Under the pieces are notes generated by a model. That model did no database searches, was not told where the DNA came from, and saw only the letters and a list, made by a program, of their open reading frames with translations. Shown one piece after another: positions 1 to 9,202 of a DNA stretch of 64,000 nucleotides. How positions within the stretch are numbered: the first letter of the stretch is position 1; each line of letters opens with the position of its first letter. Origin of the DNA: Desulfonatronospira thiodismutans ASO3-1 (GTDB lineage Bacteria > Desulfobacterota > Desulfovibrionia > Desulfovibrionales > Desulfonatronovibrionaceae); the NCBI RefSeq assembly GCF_000174435.1, contig NZ_ACJN02000001.1, forward strand, positions 609,658-673,657, in the 5' to 3' direction. A program made the translations under genes and the position numbers.

Positions 1-116
1 TTGAATCTGTCCAGAAACTGGCTTTCCTCCCAGAAATCCAGAAGTTCTTCGTCACCCAGAATCTTTACTTGTTCTTCCAGAGGATAATTGTCAGGATTGC
101 GTAGAAAATAGGCCAT
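1..116 (-). CDS. Partial hypothetical protein, N-terminus only
   Basis: An open frame starts at ATG 116 on the minus strand and runs off the left edge without a stop (38 codons, beginning MAYFLRNPDN and rich in acidic residues). A purine-rich ribosome binding site (GGGAGGG) lies about 11 bases upstream of the ATG on the minus strand. It is divergent from cheW and about 210 bp from it. Too little is visible to name the family; a role in chemotaxis is only suggested by the neighbour. Confidence 0.55.
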   Translation of the reverse strand, partial: MAYFLRNPDNYPLEEQVKILGDEELLDFWEESQFLDRF

Positions 117-326
117 TATTGAATGAACCCTCCCATACTTGAGTTTAAAAAAATATCTCTTACTCCTTGATAACAGATATTAACCACAAGCTGGTTTTTT
201 GGCAACATATTTTGACTTGATAAAATAAAGAAAAAGATTTAGCGCTGTTAACCAGAAAATTCATTATTGATTCCTCTTATAGTTATTGCCGGAAACAATT
301 ATTAAGAACTTACGCAGGAGATAACC

Positions 327-803
327 ATGGAAAATCACACCCAGAAAAAGGATGCCGACCTGCTGCAGATGGTCACTTTCAATATCGGCGGCGAAGAATT
401 CGGTGTGGAGATTCTCACGGTTCAGGAAATCATCAGGATGATGCAGATTACCAAGGTGCCCAAAGCCCCTGATTTTGTAGAAGGGGTGATCAACCTCAGA
501 GGCAAGGTGATACCGGTGATAGACCTGCGCAAGAGATTCGGCCTGGACTCCAGGGGCCATGACAAGAACACCCGGATTGTCGTTGTGGAGATCAACAAAA
601 TGATCGTAGGCTTTATTGTCGATTCCGTCTCAGAAGTTCTGAGAATCCCTGCAGATACTGTCGAACCTCCGCCTCCGGTGGTGGCCGGACTTGATTCGGA
701 ATATATAAGCGGTGTAGGCAAGCTTGAAGACAGGTTGCTCATTTTGCTGGACCTGGACAGGCTGCTAAGCCGGGAAGAAAAAAAGGTCTTGAGTCAGGTT
801 TAA
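327..803 (+). CDS. cheW: Chemotaxis coupling protein CheW
   Basis: CheW is the cytoplasmic scaffold that links chemoreceptors to the histidine kinase CheA. The 158-residue product is a single CheW domain of usual length. It shows the typical start of the fold (residues 15-35, FNIGGEEFGVEILTVQEI), the conserved NLRGKVIPVIDLR strand-turn near residues 57-69, and a second lobe with GFIVDSVSEVL and ISGVGKLEDRLLILLDLD. AGGAG lies seven bases before the ATG. The mfd reading frame begins 30 bases after its stop, in the same frame. No other chemotaxis gene is in view, so it may serve one receptor cluster or act as an orphan coupling protein. Confidence 0.95.
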   Translation: MENHTQKKDADLLQMVTFNIGGEEFGVEILTVQEIIRMMQITKVPKAPDFVEGVINLRGKVIPVIDLRKRFGLDSRGHDKNTRIVVVEINKMIVGFIVDSVSEVLRIPADTVEPPPPVVAGLDSEYISGVGKLEDRLLILLDLDRLLSREEKKVLSQV

Positions 804-833
804 GCAAAACCGGATTGTAATTCGGAATCAAGA

Positions 834-3800
834 TTGTTTGTAGATCCCAGCTTAAAAGAGAAGCTTCTGGATTCAGGCCGGCAATCCAGGCATATCCATA
901 TCCACAAGGCAGGTCCGGCTACTCAGATCTATCTTGCCGAATACCTGCGCCGTCAGGGACACGATGCTGTGCTGGTGCTCCCTCCCAACTCTGATGTAAA
1001 GCAGTACATGCAACTGGCTGAGATATTCAGCCGGACTTCTATGGAAAAGGATAAATTCTGGGAGTCATCCTGGTTTTTCCTTCCTTCACCAGGGCATTCC
1101 AGCAGACCTGCATGGGGCAGGATATGGGCCTCAATGTTCGGGCTTATGCAGCAAAAGGGCAAAGCAGCCGTTTTGACTGCGGATTCCATGCTGAACTATC
1201 TTCCGCCTCCTGACGTGGTCCGGGACGTGTTCCTTCTGCTTATGACCGGTGAGGAAACAAATCCTGGAGACATACTGGATAAGCTCGTTGAATGGGGTTA
1301 TGTCAGGGTTTTTATGGTCACATCACCGGGAGAGGTGTCCCAGAGGGGAGATATTCTGGATATTTATGCCCCTGGTTATCCTCATCCCCTGCGCCTTGAA
1401 TTCTTTGGAAACCACCTGGAAAGCATCCGAACCTTTGAGCCTGTATCTCAAAGGTCCATCCGCCAGCTTGAAGAATGCCTGATACTGCCCGTATCCCCGA
1501 GTCCAATGGAGGACCACCTGGTAAAACAGGCCAGGGACAAGGCGGATTATCTCAAGTCTACCGGTGAAATCAGCAGAGAACTTCGCCAGAGGCTGGAGTT
1601 CAAGCTGGAGGAAAAAGATCCGTTTTATCCTGCCGGTCTTTTCTATTCCAGTCCGGGGGAAATTTCGGAATTCCTGCCAGAGGATGCTCATTTTTTTCTG
1701 GTGGACACCGCGCGTCTTAGAACATCTCTCGAAGAAGAGGAATGGAAGCTCAAACAGTGGGCCGAAGCCGAGGGGTGGCCTGAAAAGCTTTTTTTTCAGC
1801 CTGAAGTCCGGGCCAGGACCATGTGGCACAACAGGCGGCAGGTGGTGTTTGAAAGGCTGGTTATGGGTCAGAAATCCAGGGGTGTTGATCTTGGTGAAAA
1901 AGAGATAAACAGCTTCTCGGATATTTTCTGGAAACCCCAGGACAACCGCAGGCCCTGGCCTGCATTTCTGCAGGCCCTGAAGGAATGGAAAAGGACAGCC
2001 AATCAGGTAATACTGAATTTCAATACGGCCAAGTCCAGGGACAAGTTCCTGGATGTAATCCAAAAGGAGGATATTGAACTAAAGACTTCTTTTGACCCTG
2101 AAGTCCGGGGACTTTACGCCGTGGTGGCGGGAACCGGCACCGGCATGCACATGTCCTGGAATCATATCTACATTCTGGGAGAGGACGTACTGCAGCCCGG
2201 AACCAGGCAGCGTACTGGCCCCACGGGAAGGTTCAAGGGCATTGCCAGGGTTGAGGATATTGAGCCCGGGGACATGCTGGTGCATCGTGATTACGGGCTG
2301 GGGCGGTTCGGCGGGCTGGAAAGGATAAGCACCGATACCCAGGCCAGTGATTACCTGGTTCTGTACTATGCCAATGATGACAAACTGTATGTCCCGGTGG
2401 ACAGGTTTTCCCTGGTCCAGAAATACAAGGGACCGGACGGGGCGGACCCTGCCCTGGACAAGCTGGGAGGGGCCAACTGGAGCAAAACCAAGAACCGGGT
2501 GCGCAAGGCCATTCAAAAAATCGCCAAAGACCTGGTGGACATGTATGCCCAGCGCAAGGTGGTCAAGGGGTATTCCTACAGCCCCCCCGAAGAACTTTAC
2601 CAGGAGTTTGCCAATACCTTTGGTTTCCAGGAGACCCCGGACCAGGAGCAGGCCATCCGGGAAGTCATGCAGGATATGGAGAGCGATGAACCCATGGATC
2701 GCCTGGTTTGCGGAGATGTGGGCTTCGGCAAGACCGAGGTGGCCATGCGGGCGGCCTTTAGAGCGGTTCAGGACGGCAAGCAGGTGGCCCTTTTATGTCC
2801 CACAACCGTACTGGCTGAACAGCATTATCAAAATTTTGTGCAGCGTATGCAGGATTTTGCCATAAATGTGCGCATGCTCAGCCGTTTTGTTCCCCGCAAT
2901 CGGCAGAAAATCATCCTGGAGGGAGCCAGAAAAGGTGAGGTGGATATACTTATAGGTACACACCGAATTTTGTCCCAGGATGTGATTCTGCCCAGACTTT
3001 CTCTGATGATTCTGGACGAGGAGCAAAGATTCGGGGTCAGGCACAAGGAAAAACTAAAACAGTACCGGCAAAATATTGATGTCTTGACCCTGACCGCCAC
3101 CCCCATCCCCAGGACCCTGCAGCTGTCCGTATCCGGAATTCGCACCTTGAGCGTAATTGAGACCCCTCCCCTGGACCGCAAGCCGGTGGAGAGCTCAATA
3201 ATTGAAAGGGACAGGGATTTCCTGCGGCATGCCCTGCAAAGGGAACTGGACCGGCAGGGACAGGTGTTCTGGGTTTACAACCGGGTGCAGGGTCTGGAAA
3301 GCGTCATGGAGTATGTCCAGGATCTGATGCCCGAGGCCAGAGTGGACATGGCCCACGGTCAGATGCCCGAGCGCATCCTGGAGGAGAACATGCACAGATT
3401 CTGGCATCACGAAATCGATATACTTGTCTGTACTGCCATAATCGAGTCCGGGCTGGACTTTCCCCGGGCCAATACCCTGATTGTTGACCAGGCCCATATG
3501 TTCGGCCTCGGCCAGCTCTACCAGCTGCGAGGTAGGGTAGGCAGGTCGCAGGAGCAGGCTTATGCCTATTTCATTGTGCCCTCGGTCAGGGAGCTGGGAG
3601 AAAAATCCAGAAAACGCATGCAGATCATCCTGGATATGGATTACTTAGGCGCTGGTTTTCAGGTGGCCATGGAAGATTTAAGACTCAGGGGTGCAGGGAA
3701 TATCCTGGGTGAAGTTCAGTCCGGTCAGATCGGAAAAGTTGGTCTGGACCTTTTTCTGGAGATGATGCAGGAAGAAGTAGGCAAGCTGAAAGGAGACACT

Positions 3801-4268
3801 TCTTACGGTTCCAGGGACCTGGAAATCAACATTGGTTTTTCGGCTTATATTCCAGAGGATTATATCCCCGATGCTGCAGAGAGGCTCAAATATTACCGCA
3901 TGCTTTCAGGCGGCGCTCAACAGCAGGACTTTGACCAGCTCTCTCAGGAACTCCAGGATCTGTTTGGAAAACTGCCTGAAGAGTTGCATAATTTCATCAA
4001 TGTGTTAAAAATAAAGCACGCCCTGAAAGCTCTGGGGCCACAGAAAGCGGATTTTATGGAAAACAGGCTGAGCATTGAATGGTCGGCGGAGACAGGTGAG
4101 CTGAACCCTGAAAAGCTGGTGCAGTGGATAGAAAAAAACAGCAGCATCGCCAGGCTTGTGCCGCCATCTAAGCTGGAGATCCGTTTGAACAGGGATTCAA
4201 ATGTTCTGAACTTCCTCTATGAACTGCAGGATATTGTTCAGGATTTGACCGATCATCTTAAATCATGA
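834..4268 (+). CDS. mfd: Transcription-repair coupling factor Mfd
   Basis: Mfd is an ATP-dependent DNA translocase that removes RNA polymerase stalled at lesions and recruits UvrA. The 1144-residue product matches the family length (about 1150). Order seen: UvrB-like N-terminal modules (about 1-350), the CarD-like RNA polymerase interaction domain (about 475-545, with VHRDYGLGRF and LYVPVDRFSLVQKY), a RecG-type motor with Walker A GDVGFGKTE (about 630), DEEQ box in LILDEEQRFGVRHKEKLK, and TLTATPIPRTL, then the QLRGRVGRS motif and a C-terminal TRCF domain. The start is TTG 834. There is no ATG before residue 63 and the preceding in-frame stop is the cheW stop, so TTG is the only sensible start; its ribosome binding site is weak. 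Confidence 0.96.
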   Translation: MFVDPSLKEKLLDSGRQSRHIHIHKAGPATQIYLAEYLRRQGHDAVLVLPPNSDVKQYMQLAEIFSRTSMEKDKFWESSWFFLPSPGHSSRPAWGRIWASMFGLMQQKGKAAVLTADSMLNYLPPPDVVRDVFLLLMTGEETNPGDILDKLVEWGYVRVFMVTSPGEVSQRGDILDIYAPGYPHPLRLEFFGNHLESIRTFEPVSQRSIRQLEECLILPVSPSPMEDHLVKQARDKADYLKSTGEISRELRQRLEFKLEEKDPFYPAGLFYSSPGEISEFLPEDAHFFLVDTARLRTSLEEEEWKLKQWAEAEGWPEKLFFQPEVRARTMWHNRRQVVFERLVMGQKSRGVDLGEKEINSFSDIFWKPQDNRRPWPAFLQALKEWKRTANQVILNFNTAKSRDKFLDVIQKEDIELKTSFDPEVRGLYAVVAGTGTGMHMSWNHIYILGEDVLQPGTRQRTGPTGRFKGIARVEDIEPGDMLVHRDYGLGRFGGLERISTDTQASDYLVLYYANDDKLYVPVDRFSLVQKYKGPDGADPALDKLGGANWSKTKNRVRKAIQKIAKDLVDMYAQRKVVKGYSYSPPEELYQEFANTFGFQETPDQEQAIREVMQDMESDEPMDRLVCGDVGFGKTEVAMRAAFRAVQDGKQVALLCPTTVLAEQHYQNFVQRMQDFAINVRMLSRFVPRNRQKIILEGARKGEVDILIGTHRILSQDVILPRLSLMILDEEQRFGVRHKEKLKQYRQNIDVLTLTATPIPRTLQLSVSGIRTLSVIETPPLDRKPVESSIIERDRDFLRHALQRELDRQGQVFWVYNRVQGLESVMEYVQDLMPEARVDMAHGQMPERILEENMHRFWHHEIDILVCTAIIESGLDFPRANTLIVDQAHMFGLGQLYQLRGRVGRSQEQAYAYFIVPSVRELGEKSRKRMQIILDMDYLGAGFQVAMEDLRLRGAGNILGEVQSGQIGKVGLDLFLEMMQEEVGKLKGDTSYGSRDLEINIGFSAYIPEDYIPDAAERLKYYRMLSGGAQQQDFDQLSQELQDLFGKLPEELHNFINVLKIKHALKALGPQKADFMENRLSIEWSAETGELNPEKLVQWIEKNSSIARLVPPSKLEIRLNRDSNVLNFLYELQDIVQDLTDHLKS

Positions 4269-4286
4269 GATAAGCACATTATATAC

Positions 4287-5225
4287 ATGCGCCACTGTTT
4301 TTTTGTCACTGCCCTTGTTTTTCTGGCTGTTCTGGCTTGGGGTTGCTCCCCGGACTCCCCCGAGGAAGGGGTGGTTGCCACAGTAAATGGTCAGCCCATA
4401 TACCTGGATGAAGTGGAGTCCGGGTATGATGCCGATTATTTCAAATGGTCCAGGGGAGTGCCGCCTGATTTGAAGGAAATCAAATCATCCTATGGCAGAG
4501 TGCTGCTGGACCTGGTGGTTCAGAAGTTGATAGAACAGGAACTCAATTCTTCAGGGCATGCAGTTGATCCCGGGGAGGTGGCAAAAATCGAGCGGGAGAT
4601 AAGACAGGATTATCCCGATGGAGGATTTGAAGAGGTGCTTATTGAGGAACATATAGATCTTGAATTCTGGAGAGCCAGTATTCTTAAGGATCTGATGTGG
4701 GACAAGTTCAAGAAGGAAGTATTAAGGCCCCGGATCAGCCTTGATGTGGAAGATGTCAAGGAATACTATCACTACCATATTGAAGATTTTTATATTCCGG
4801 AAAGAATTGTTTTTCTGCACCTTTCCTCCGGTAAAGAAGACAAGCTGCAGGAAGTCCTTGACACTTTCCAGGAAAGCGAAGACATATCCCGCATCCGGGA
4901 AAAATATCCTCAGGTCAATGTGGGGGAGTATGAAATGCGGGTGGACAGATTGCCTCTGGGACTGCAGGATGAATTGACCGGCCTGCAGAAGGGAGAAAAA
5001 AGCCAAATCCAGAAAAACAGGCAGGGACTTTATTACCGGGTGATGGTCATGGACCGCAAGGACAGCAAGCTTTTAAAGCCACACCAGGTATATGATATCA
5101 TTGAAGAAAACCTGGTGCAGGAAAAAATGCACAAGGTTTTTTACAACTGGCTTGAAACAACCGTGGACGAGTCGGATATCAAGATAAATGCCAGGCTGCT
5201 GGAAACCGCTTTTATGGAAAATTAG
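4287..5225 (+). CDS. SurA/PpiC-like lipoprotein
   Basis: A 312-residue predicted lipoprotein. The N-terminus is a short hydrophobic signal ending in a lipobox (LAWGC, Cys about residue 20). It is followed by a SurA-type N-terminal helical region (VVATVNGQPIYLDEVESGY) and a coiled, charged body. The C-terminal half resembles a parvulin-type peptidyl-prolyl isomerase but is degenerate: the usual GGDLG-type signature is not visible. It starts 18 bases after mfd and precedes a clearer SurA homologue. A periplasmic, membrane-anchored chaperone for outer membrane proteins is the likely role, by analogy with PrsA/SurA proteins; isomerase activity is doubtful. Confidence 0.8.
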   Translation: MRHCFFVTALVFLAVLAWGCSPDSPEEGVVATVNGQPIYLDEVESGYDADYFKWSRGVPPDLKEIKSSYGRVLLDLVVQKLIEQELNSSGHAVDPGEVAKIEREIRQDYPDGGFEEVLIEEHIDLEFWRASILKDLMWDKFKKEVLRPRISLDVEDVKEYYHYHIEDFYIPERIVFLHLSSGKEDKLQEVLDTFQESEDISRIREKYPQVNVGEYEMRVDRLPLGLQDELTGLQKGEKSQIQKNRQGLYYRVMVMDRKDSKLLKPHQVYDIIEENLVQEKMHKVFYNWLETTVDESDIKINARLLETAFMEN

Positions 5226-5514
5226 CCGGAAAGGCTGCATCTGACTCAAGACTCTTTCTGAATCAAGGTAAGTTTTCACGGGGTACTCAGTTGTAGTTCC
5301 CGGCACCAGGCCCATGCCCGTGATCCCGGACAAAGATTTGCTCATGCCCGGAATAAAACAGTCCCGGTAACAGGCACCCAAGCCTCGCCTTCTGAAAATA
5401 TTTCCTGCCATGCTTTCCTGCCGCGTGTCTCAGCGTGGTCAGCGTGGTTCTTGTTTTTGTGACAGGGATGCAAAATTAAATATTTGACACAACACTCTAA
5501 TAAAGCGGCAACGT

Positions 5515-6495
5515 ATGGTAAAAACAAATAAATCACTTTCATGCAGGGCGTATTTCTTTTTCAACAGATCACTTATACTGCTGGCGGCTGTATTGTTGGT
5601 CCTTGTTTCCTTCAGACCGGCTGAAGCTTCATCGGTAAACAGGATAGTGGCTCATGTAAATGGAGAAAGCATCACCCTTTTTGATCTGGAAAAAAGGGTG
5701 GAAATGTTTCTGGGTCTCTTCGAGGATATTTCCCTGGATGAACTGCCGCCGGTGCAGCAGGAAGAAACCAGAAGACATGTTCTGGAGCAGATGATAAATG
5801 ACATTCTCATGCGCCAGGAGGCTGAAAGATACCAGATCGAGGTCCGGAACCGGGAAATCCAGGAACATATAGAAAGGGTGAAGCAGAACAACAACATGAA
5901 CCAGGAAGAGTTTGAGCAGCATCTGCGTGCTCAGGGGCTCAGTCTGGAGGATTACAAGGATCAGATCAGGGACTCCATGCTCAGGCAGAGGGTCATGAAC
6001 ATCATGGTCCAGAGAAAAACCGTGGTCACCAGTGACCGCATCAAGGAATACTACGAGGACAATATCCAGGATTTTAAAAAGGAAAGAAAAGTCCATCTCA
6101 AAGTCCTGGTGGTACCCCGGGTGGAAGAGGCGGAAACCCTGCTGGATAAGATCAAAGAGGGTGAATACCAGTTTGCTGAAGCGGCTGAAAATTATTCCCA
6201 GGGTCCGGGGGCTTCGGAAGGCGGAGACATCGGTATGGTCCGCTGGGACAGGATGAGGCCTGAATGGAGAGAAGCCCTGAAGAACATGGAGGCCGGTGAA
6301 ATCAGTGAACCCTTTGCAATGCAGGGGCAGGGCGTTTTGCTCCGTGTCGAGGAGATACATGATGAGGGAGCTGTTCCCTTAGAAGAGGTCGAAGAAGAGA
6401 TTCGCGACGAACTCTTTGATAAAATGCTGGAAAAAAGATTTGATGAATATATCCAGGGACTGCGGGACAGGGCAGTAATAGATATCCGCTATTAG
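5515..6495 (+). CDS. surA: Periplasmic peptidyl-prolyl isomerase / chaperone, SurA-like
   Basis: A 326-residue exported protein with an N-terminal signal (hydrophobic about 18-34, probable cleavage after AEA at about 39). A SurA_N chaperone domain starts at VNRIVAHVNGESITLFDLEK, and one parvulin PPIase domain lies at about residues 185-290 with the GASEGGDIGMV signature and GEISEPF. SurA homologues assist outer membrane protein folding; E. coli SurA has two PPIase domains and this one has one. The 289-bp gap before it carries a remnant of repeat family A near 5278-5305. A TTGACA box at 5484-5489 is too close to the ATG to be a normal promoter for this start. Confidence 0.88.
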   Translation: MVKTNKSLSCRAYFFFNRSLILLAAVLLVLVSFRPAEASSVNRIVAHVNGESITLFDLEKRVEMFLGLFEDISLDELPPVQQEETRRHVLEQMINDILMRQEAERYQIEVRNREIQEHIERVKQNNNMNQEEFEQHLRAQGLSLEDYKDQIRDSMLRQRVMNIMVQRKTVVTSDRIKEYYEDNIQDFKKERKVHLKVLVVPRVEEAETLLDKIKEGEYQFAEAAENYSQGPGASEGGDIGMVRWDRMRPEWREALKNMEAGEISEPFAMQGQGVLLRVEEIHDEGAVPLEEVEEEIRDELFDKMLEKRFDEYIQGLRDRAVIDIRY

Positions 6496-6518
6496 CCCGG
6501 CATCCCTTGGGAGAAATT

Positions 6519-7412
6519 ATGGAAATGCAAGAGCTTGGCAGAAAGCTGTACGAAGAAAGAACTCGCCGGGGTTTGAGCCTGGAACAGGTCCAGGATGAAA
6601 CCAAGATCAGTCTGAACTTTTTAAAGGCGCTGGAAGACGGGGACGTGGAGCAGCTGCCTCACCCGGTTTATGCCAAGGGCTTCATGCAGAACTATGCAAG
6701 GTTTCTGGGCCTGGACTGGCAAAGCATGGGGGAAGAGTTCTCCAAGATATACCATGCTGAAGAAGAAACTGAAAGCCTGGAAGAACTGCCCACGGTCCTT
6801 AAGGAACAAAAAGAGGCCAGGCTTTTTTCCTACACTGTCAAGGCATCAGTGATTATTCTGGCTTTGGTTATCATTGTCGGTTTCGGATGGTTTTTGTATT
6901 CTTCCTTCCAGGAAGAGCCTGCTCAAGAGGAACAGGCCGAACTGGCTGAAGAAATCCCCGAATACGATCATGTCCAGGAAGAGCCCCTGGAAGACGATAT
7001 CCTGGAAGACAGGGCCGTCACTCCGGAAGAACCGGAAATTCCCGGAGACGCTGTACCGCAAGAAGATGTTTTGCTCCGGGAGGACGTAGATGAGCTTCAA
7101 CCCCGGGTAACCCAGCTGGATCTGGAGGCCTTTGCAGTTGAGCCGGATGAGCCCGAGGAAGAAGAAATTCCTGACACAGTGCTGGTGCATATCGAGGCGC
7201 ATGAAGAATGCTGGCTCATGTATGAGACCGATGACGAAAGCCGGGATCATTTTCTGCGTCCCGGTGACAGTATCGAGGTGGAATATACTGGCAGTATGAG
7301 TCTCAGGCTTGGCAACGCCGGCGGGGTAAGCATAAGTCTTAACGGCGAACCCTATGATCTTGACGCCGCCTCCGGCGAGGTAAAGACCCTGGAATTCAAC
7401 GACACCCCTTAA
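6519..7412 (+). CDS. rodZ: RodZ-like helix-turn-helix membrane protein
   Basis: RodZ anchors the MreB cytoskeleton and helps set rod shape. Visible parts: an N-terminal HTH_25 DNA-binding-like domain (ELGRKLYEERTRRGLSLEQV and YAKGFMQNYARFLGLD), one transmembrane helix (about residues 107-126), a long acidic Glu/Pro-rich periplasmic linker, and a C-terminal DUF4115 domain (VLVHIEAHEECWLMYETDD). I chose ATG 6519 (297 residues) because GGGAGA stands six bases upstream; an in-frame TTG at 6507 adds four residues. It follows surA by 23 bases and precedes recO by 19, so it is probably cotranscribed with them. Confidence 0.87.
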   Translation: MEMQELGRKLYEERTRRGLSLEQVQDETKISLNFLKALEDGDVEQLPHPVYAKGFMQNYARFLGLDWQSMGEEFSKIYHAEEETESLEELPTVLKEQKEARLFSYTVKASVIILALVIIVGFGWFLYSSFQEEPAQEEQAELAEEIPEYDHVQEEPLEDDILEDRAVTPEEPEIPGDAVPQEDVLLREDVDELQPRVTQLDLEAFAVEPDEPEEEEIPDTVLVHIEAHEECWLMYETDDESRDHFLRPGDSIEVEYTGSMSLRLGNAGGVSISLNGEPYDLDAASGEVKTLEFNDTP

Positions 7413-7431
7413 CAGCTTTCCGACTGTACCC

Positions 7432-8145
7432 ATGTCGTTTTCGGAAAAAGTCCTTGTTTTGCGCACCGGGAGGTTCAAGGAGCATGACCTCTGGGTGCGC
7501 TTTCTGTCCCCGACCCGGGGGGTGCAGACAGGTTTTGCCTTCGGGGGGTGCCGCAGCAGAAGACGCTTCTGCGGGTGTCTGGACAGTCTGAACCTGGTCT
7601 TGTTCACCATTGGGTACAGTTCCGGTAAAAGATACCTGACCCTGCAGGAGGGAACCCTTGTCAGCGGGTTTCAGGAACTCAAGAACCAGCGTGACAAACT
7701 GGGGATGGCTGTAAACTGCCTGCGTTTTGTACAGAAAATCTGCCCCGAGGGTGATGATTCTTCCCGGATATATCCCCTGATCCTGGAAGTACTGGAAGTA
7801 ATGGAGAACCATCCCGACATTCCCATATTTTTTCCGCTTCTGTTCAAAGCCAGGGCCGCATTTATCCACGGCTACGAACCGGTGCCGGCTGAATGCGCTG
7901 TTTGCGGACTCGGCGCAGAAAATATGCACCTGGGCTTTTTTTCCTTCAGTGATGGGCGAGTATTCTGCCCAGGCTGCATACGGGACCAAAAGGGAACTAT
8001 TAAGACCGGAAGAGAGTCTCTTTTGTTTCTGGACAGGCTGCGAACATCCGGTCCAGGACAATGGCTCGATTGGAACCCGGAACCCGAGGTACTCCAGGAC
8101 TGTTTCCGGGTAATTGATGCCTATGTCCAGTACCATCTGGACTAA
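7432..8145 (+). CDS. recO: DNA repair protein RecO
   Basis: RecO loads RecA onto SSB-coated single strands in the RecFOR pathway and anneals strands. The 237-residue product has the N-terminal OB fold (starting [19 protein letters not shown]) and a helical C-terminal part carrying a four-cysteine zinc site: CAVCGL near residue 156 and CPGCI near residue 181. Length is normal for the family. It lies 19 bases after rodZ. The order recO then glyQ-glyS is common in Desulfovibrionales and agrees with the organism inferred. Confidence 0.9.
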   Translation: MSFSEKVLVLRTGRFKEHDLWVRFLSPTRGVQTGFAFGGCRSRRRFCGCLDSLNLVLFTIGYSSGKRYLTLQEGTLVSGFQELKNQRDKLGMAVNCLRFVQKICPEGDDSSRIYPLILEVLEVMENHPDIPIFFPLLFKARAAFIHGYEPVPAECAVCGLGAENMHLGFFSFSDGRVFCPGCIRDQKGTIKTGRESLLFLDRLRTSGPGQWLDWNPEPEVLQDCFRVIDAYVQYHLD

Positions 8146-8276
8146 ATCTTTGCAAAACCGGAACAGTCCCACCCAAGCAACTTTTTACCCTGAAAGCTGC
8201 TTGCCTGCGCTGTGCGCAAAGTTTTGCTTTAGTGTACTTTTTTCATAGAATTATCATAACCAAACGGGAGACGTGG

Positions 8277-9146
8277 ATGCATTTTCAGGATGTAATGCTC
8301 AATCTTCAGCGCTTCTGGAGCGATTACGGCTGTGTTTTGCACCAGCCGTACGATGTCGAGGTGGGTGCCGGGACATTCAATCCGGCTACTTTCCTGGCGG
8401 TAATTGGCCCTGAGCCCTGGAAAACCGCCTATGTTGAGCCTTCCAGGCGACCCACGGACGGAAGATACGGGGAAAATCCCAACCGGCTTCAGCACTATTA
8501 CCAGTTCCAGGTGATACTAAAGCCCTCGCCGCGGGATATTCAGGATATATATTTAAAAAGCCTGGAGGCCCTGGGAATCGTGCCCCGGGAGCATGACATC
8601 CGTTTTGTGGAGGACGACTGGGAATCCCCGACCCTGGGTGCCTGGGGCCTGGGATGGGAAGTCTGGCTAAACGGCATGGAGATAACCCAGTTCACCTATT
8701 TTCAGCAGGTGGGGGGGATTGACCTGGATCCCGTAAGCGTGGAACTCACCTATGGACTGGAAAGGATCTGCATGTATCTGCAGGAGGTGGAATCTGTCTT
8801 TGACCTGGCCTGGAACCAGGAACTCACCTACGGCGATATTCACCTGCAGGGGGAAAGGGAACATTCCAGGTACAATTTTGAACTGAGCAACGCCGAGATG
8901 CTTCTGGGTCATTTCAACAATTTTGAACAGGAATGCATGAAGCTCTGTGAAAATAAACAGGTCATGCCCGCCTATGATTACTGTCTGAAATGCTCTCATA
9001 CCTTCAATCTTCTTGAGGCCAGGGGGGCTTTGTCCATCACCGAAAGGACCGGGTATATAGGCAGGGTGCGCAACCTGGCCTCCAGGGTGGCTGCACTGTA
9101 CCAGGAACAGCGCCAGGAAATGGGGCATCCATTGATGAACCGATAG
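8277..9146 (+). CDS. glyQ: Glycyl-tRNA synthetase alpha subunit
   Basis: This is the catalytic subunit of the bacterial alpha2beta2 glycyl-tRNA synthetase, which charges tRNA-Gly with glycine. The 289-residue protein begins [14 protein letters not shown], as usual for GlyQ, and shows the conserved [30 protein letters not shown] and [14 protein letters not shown] segments of class II motifs. ATG 8277 was chosen over an in-frame upstream TTG (8232) because GGGAG lies a few bases before it and because of family length. glyS follows after 56 bases. No T-box leader was recognised in the 131-bp gap upstream. Confidence 0.96.
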   Translation: MHFQDVMLNLQRFWSDYGCVLHQPYDVEVGAGTFNPATFLAVIGPEPWKTAYVEPSRRPTDGRYGENPNRLQHYYQFQVILKPSPRDIQDIYLKSLEALGIVPREHDIRFVEDDWESPTLGAWGLGWEVWLNGMEITQFTYFQQVGGIDLDPVSVELTYGLERICMYLQEVESVFDLAWNQELTYGDIHLQGEREHSRYNFELSNAEMLLGHFNNFEQECMKLCENKQVMPAYDYCLKCSHTFNLLEARGALSITERTGYIGRVRNLASRVAALYQEQRQEMGHPLMNR

Positions 9147-9202
9147 CTGTGGTATTTTGTTTCATGACTATAAAGTTAAAGTTAAACTTGAGGAAATAGC
9201 AG

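Noticed and set aside
5484-5514. A promoter for the surA-like gene
   Set aside because: TTGACA is present, but no -10 sequence fits and the distance to the ATG leaves no room for a transcript start.
8146-8276. A T-box or glycine riboswitch before glyQ
   Set aside because: No T-box sequence, specifier stem or glycine aptamer pattern is visible, and T-boxes are rare in this group.
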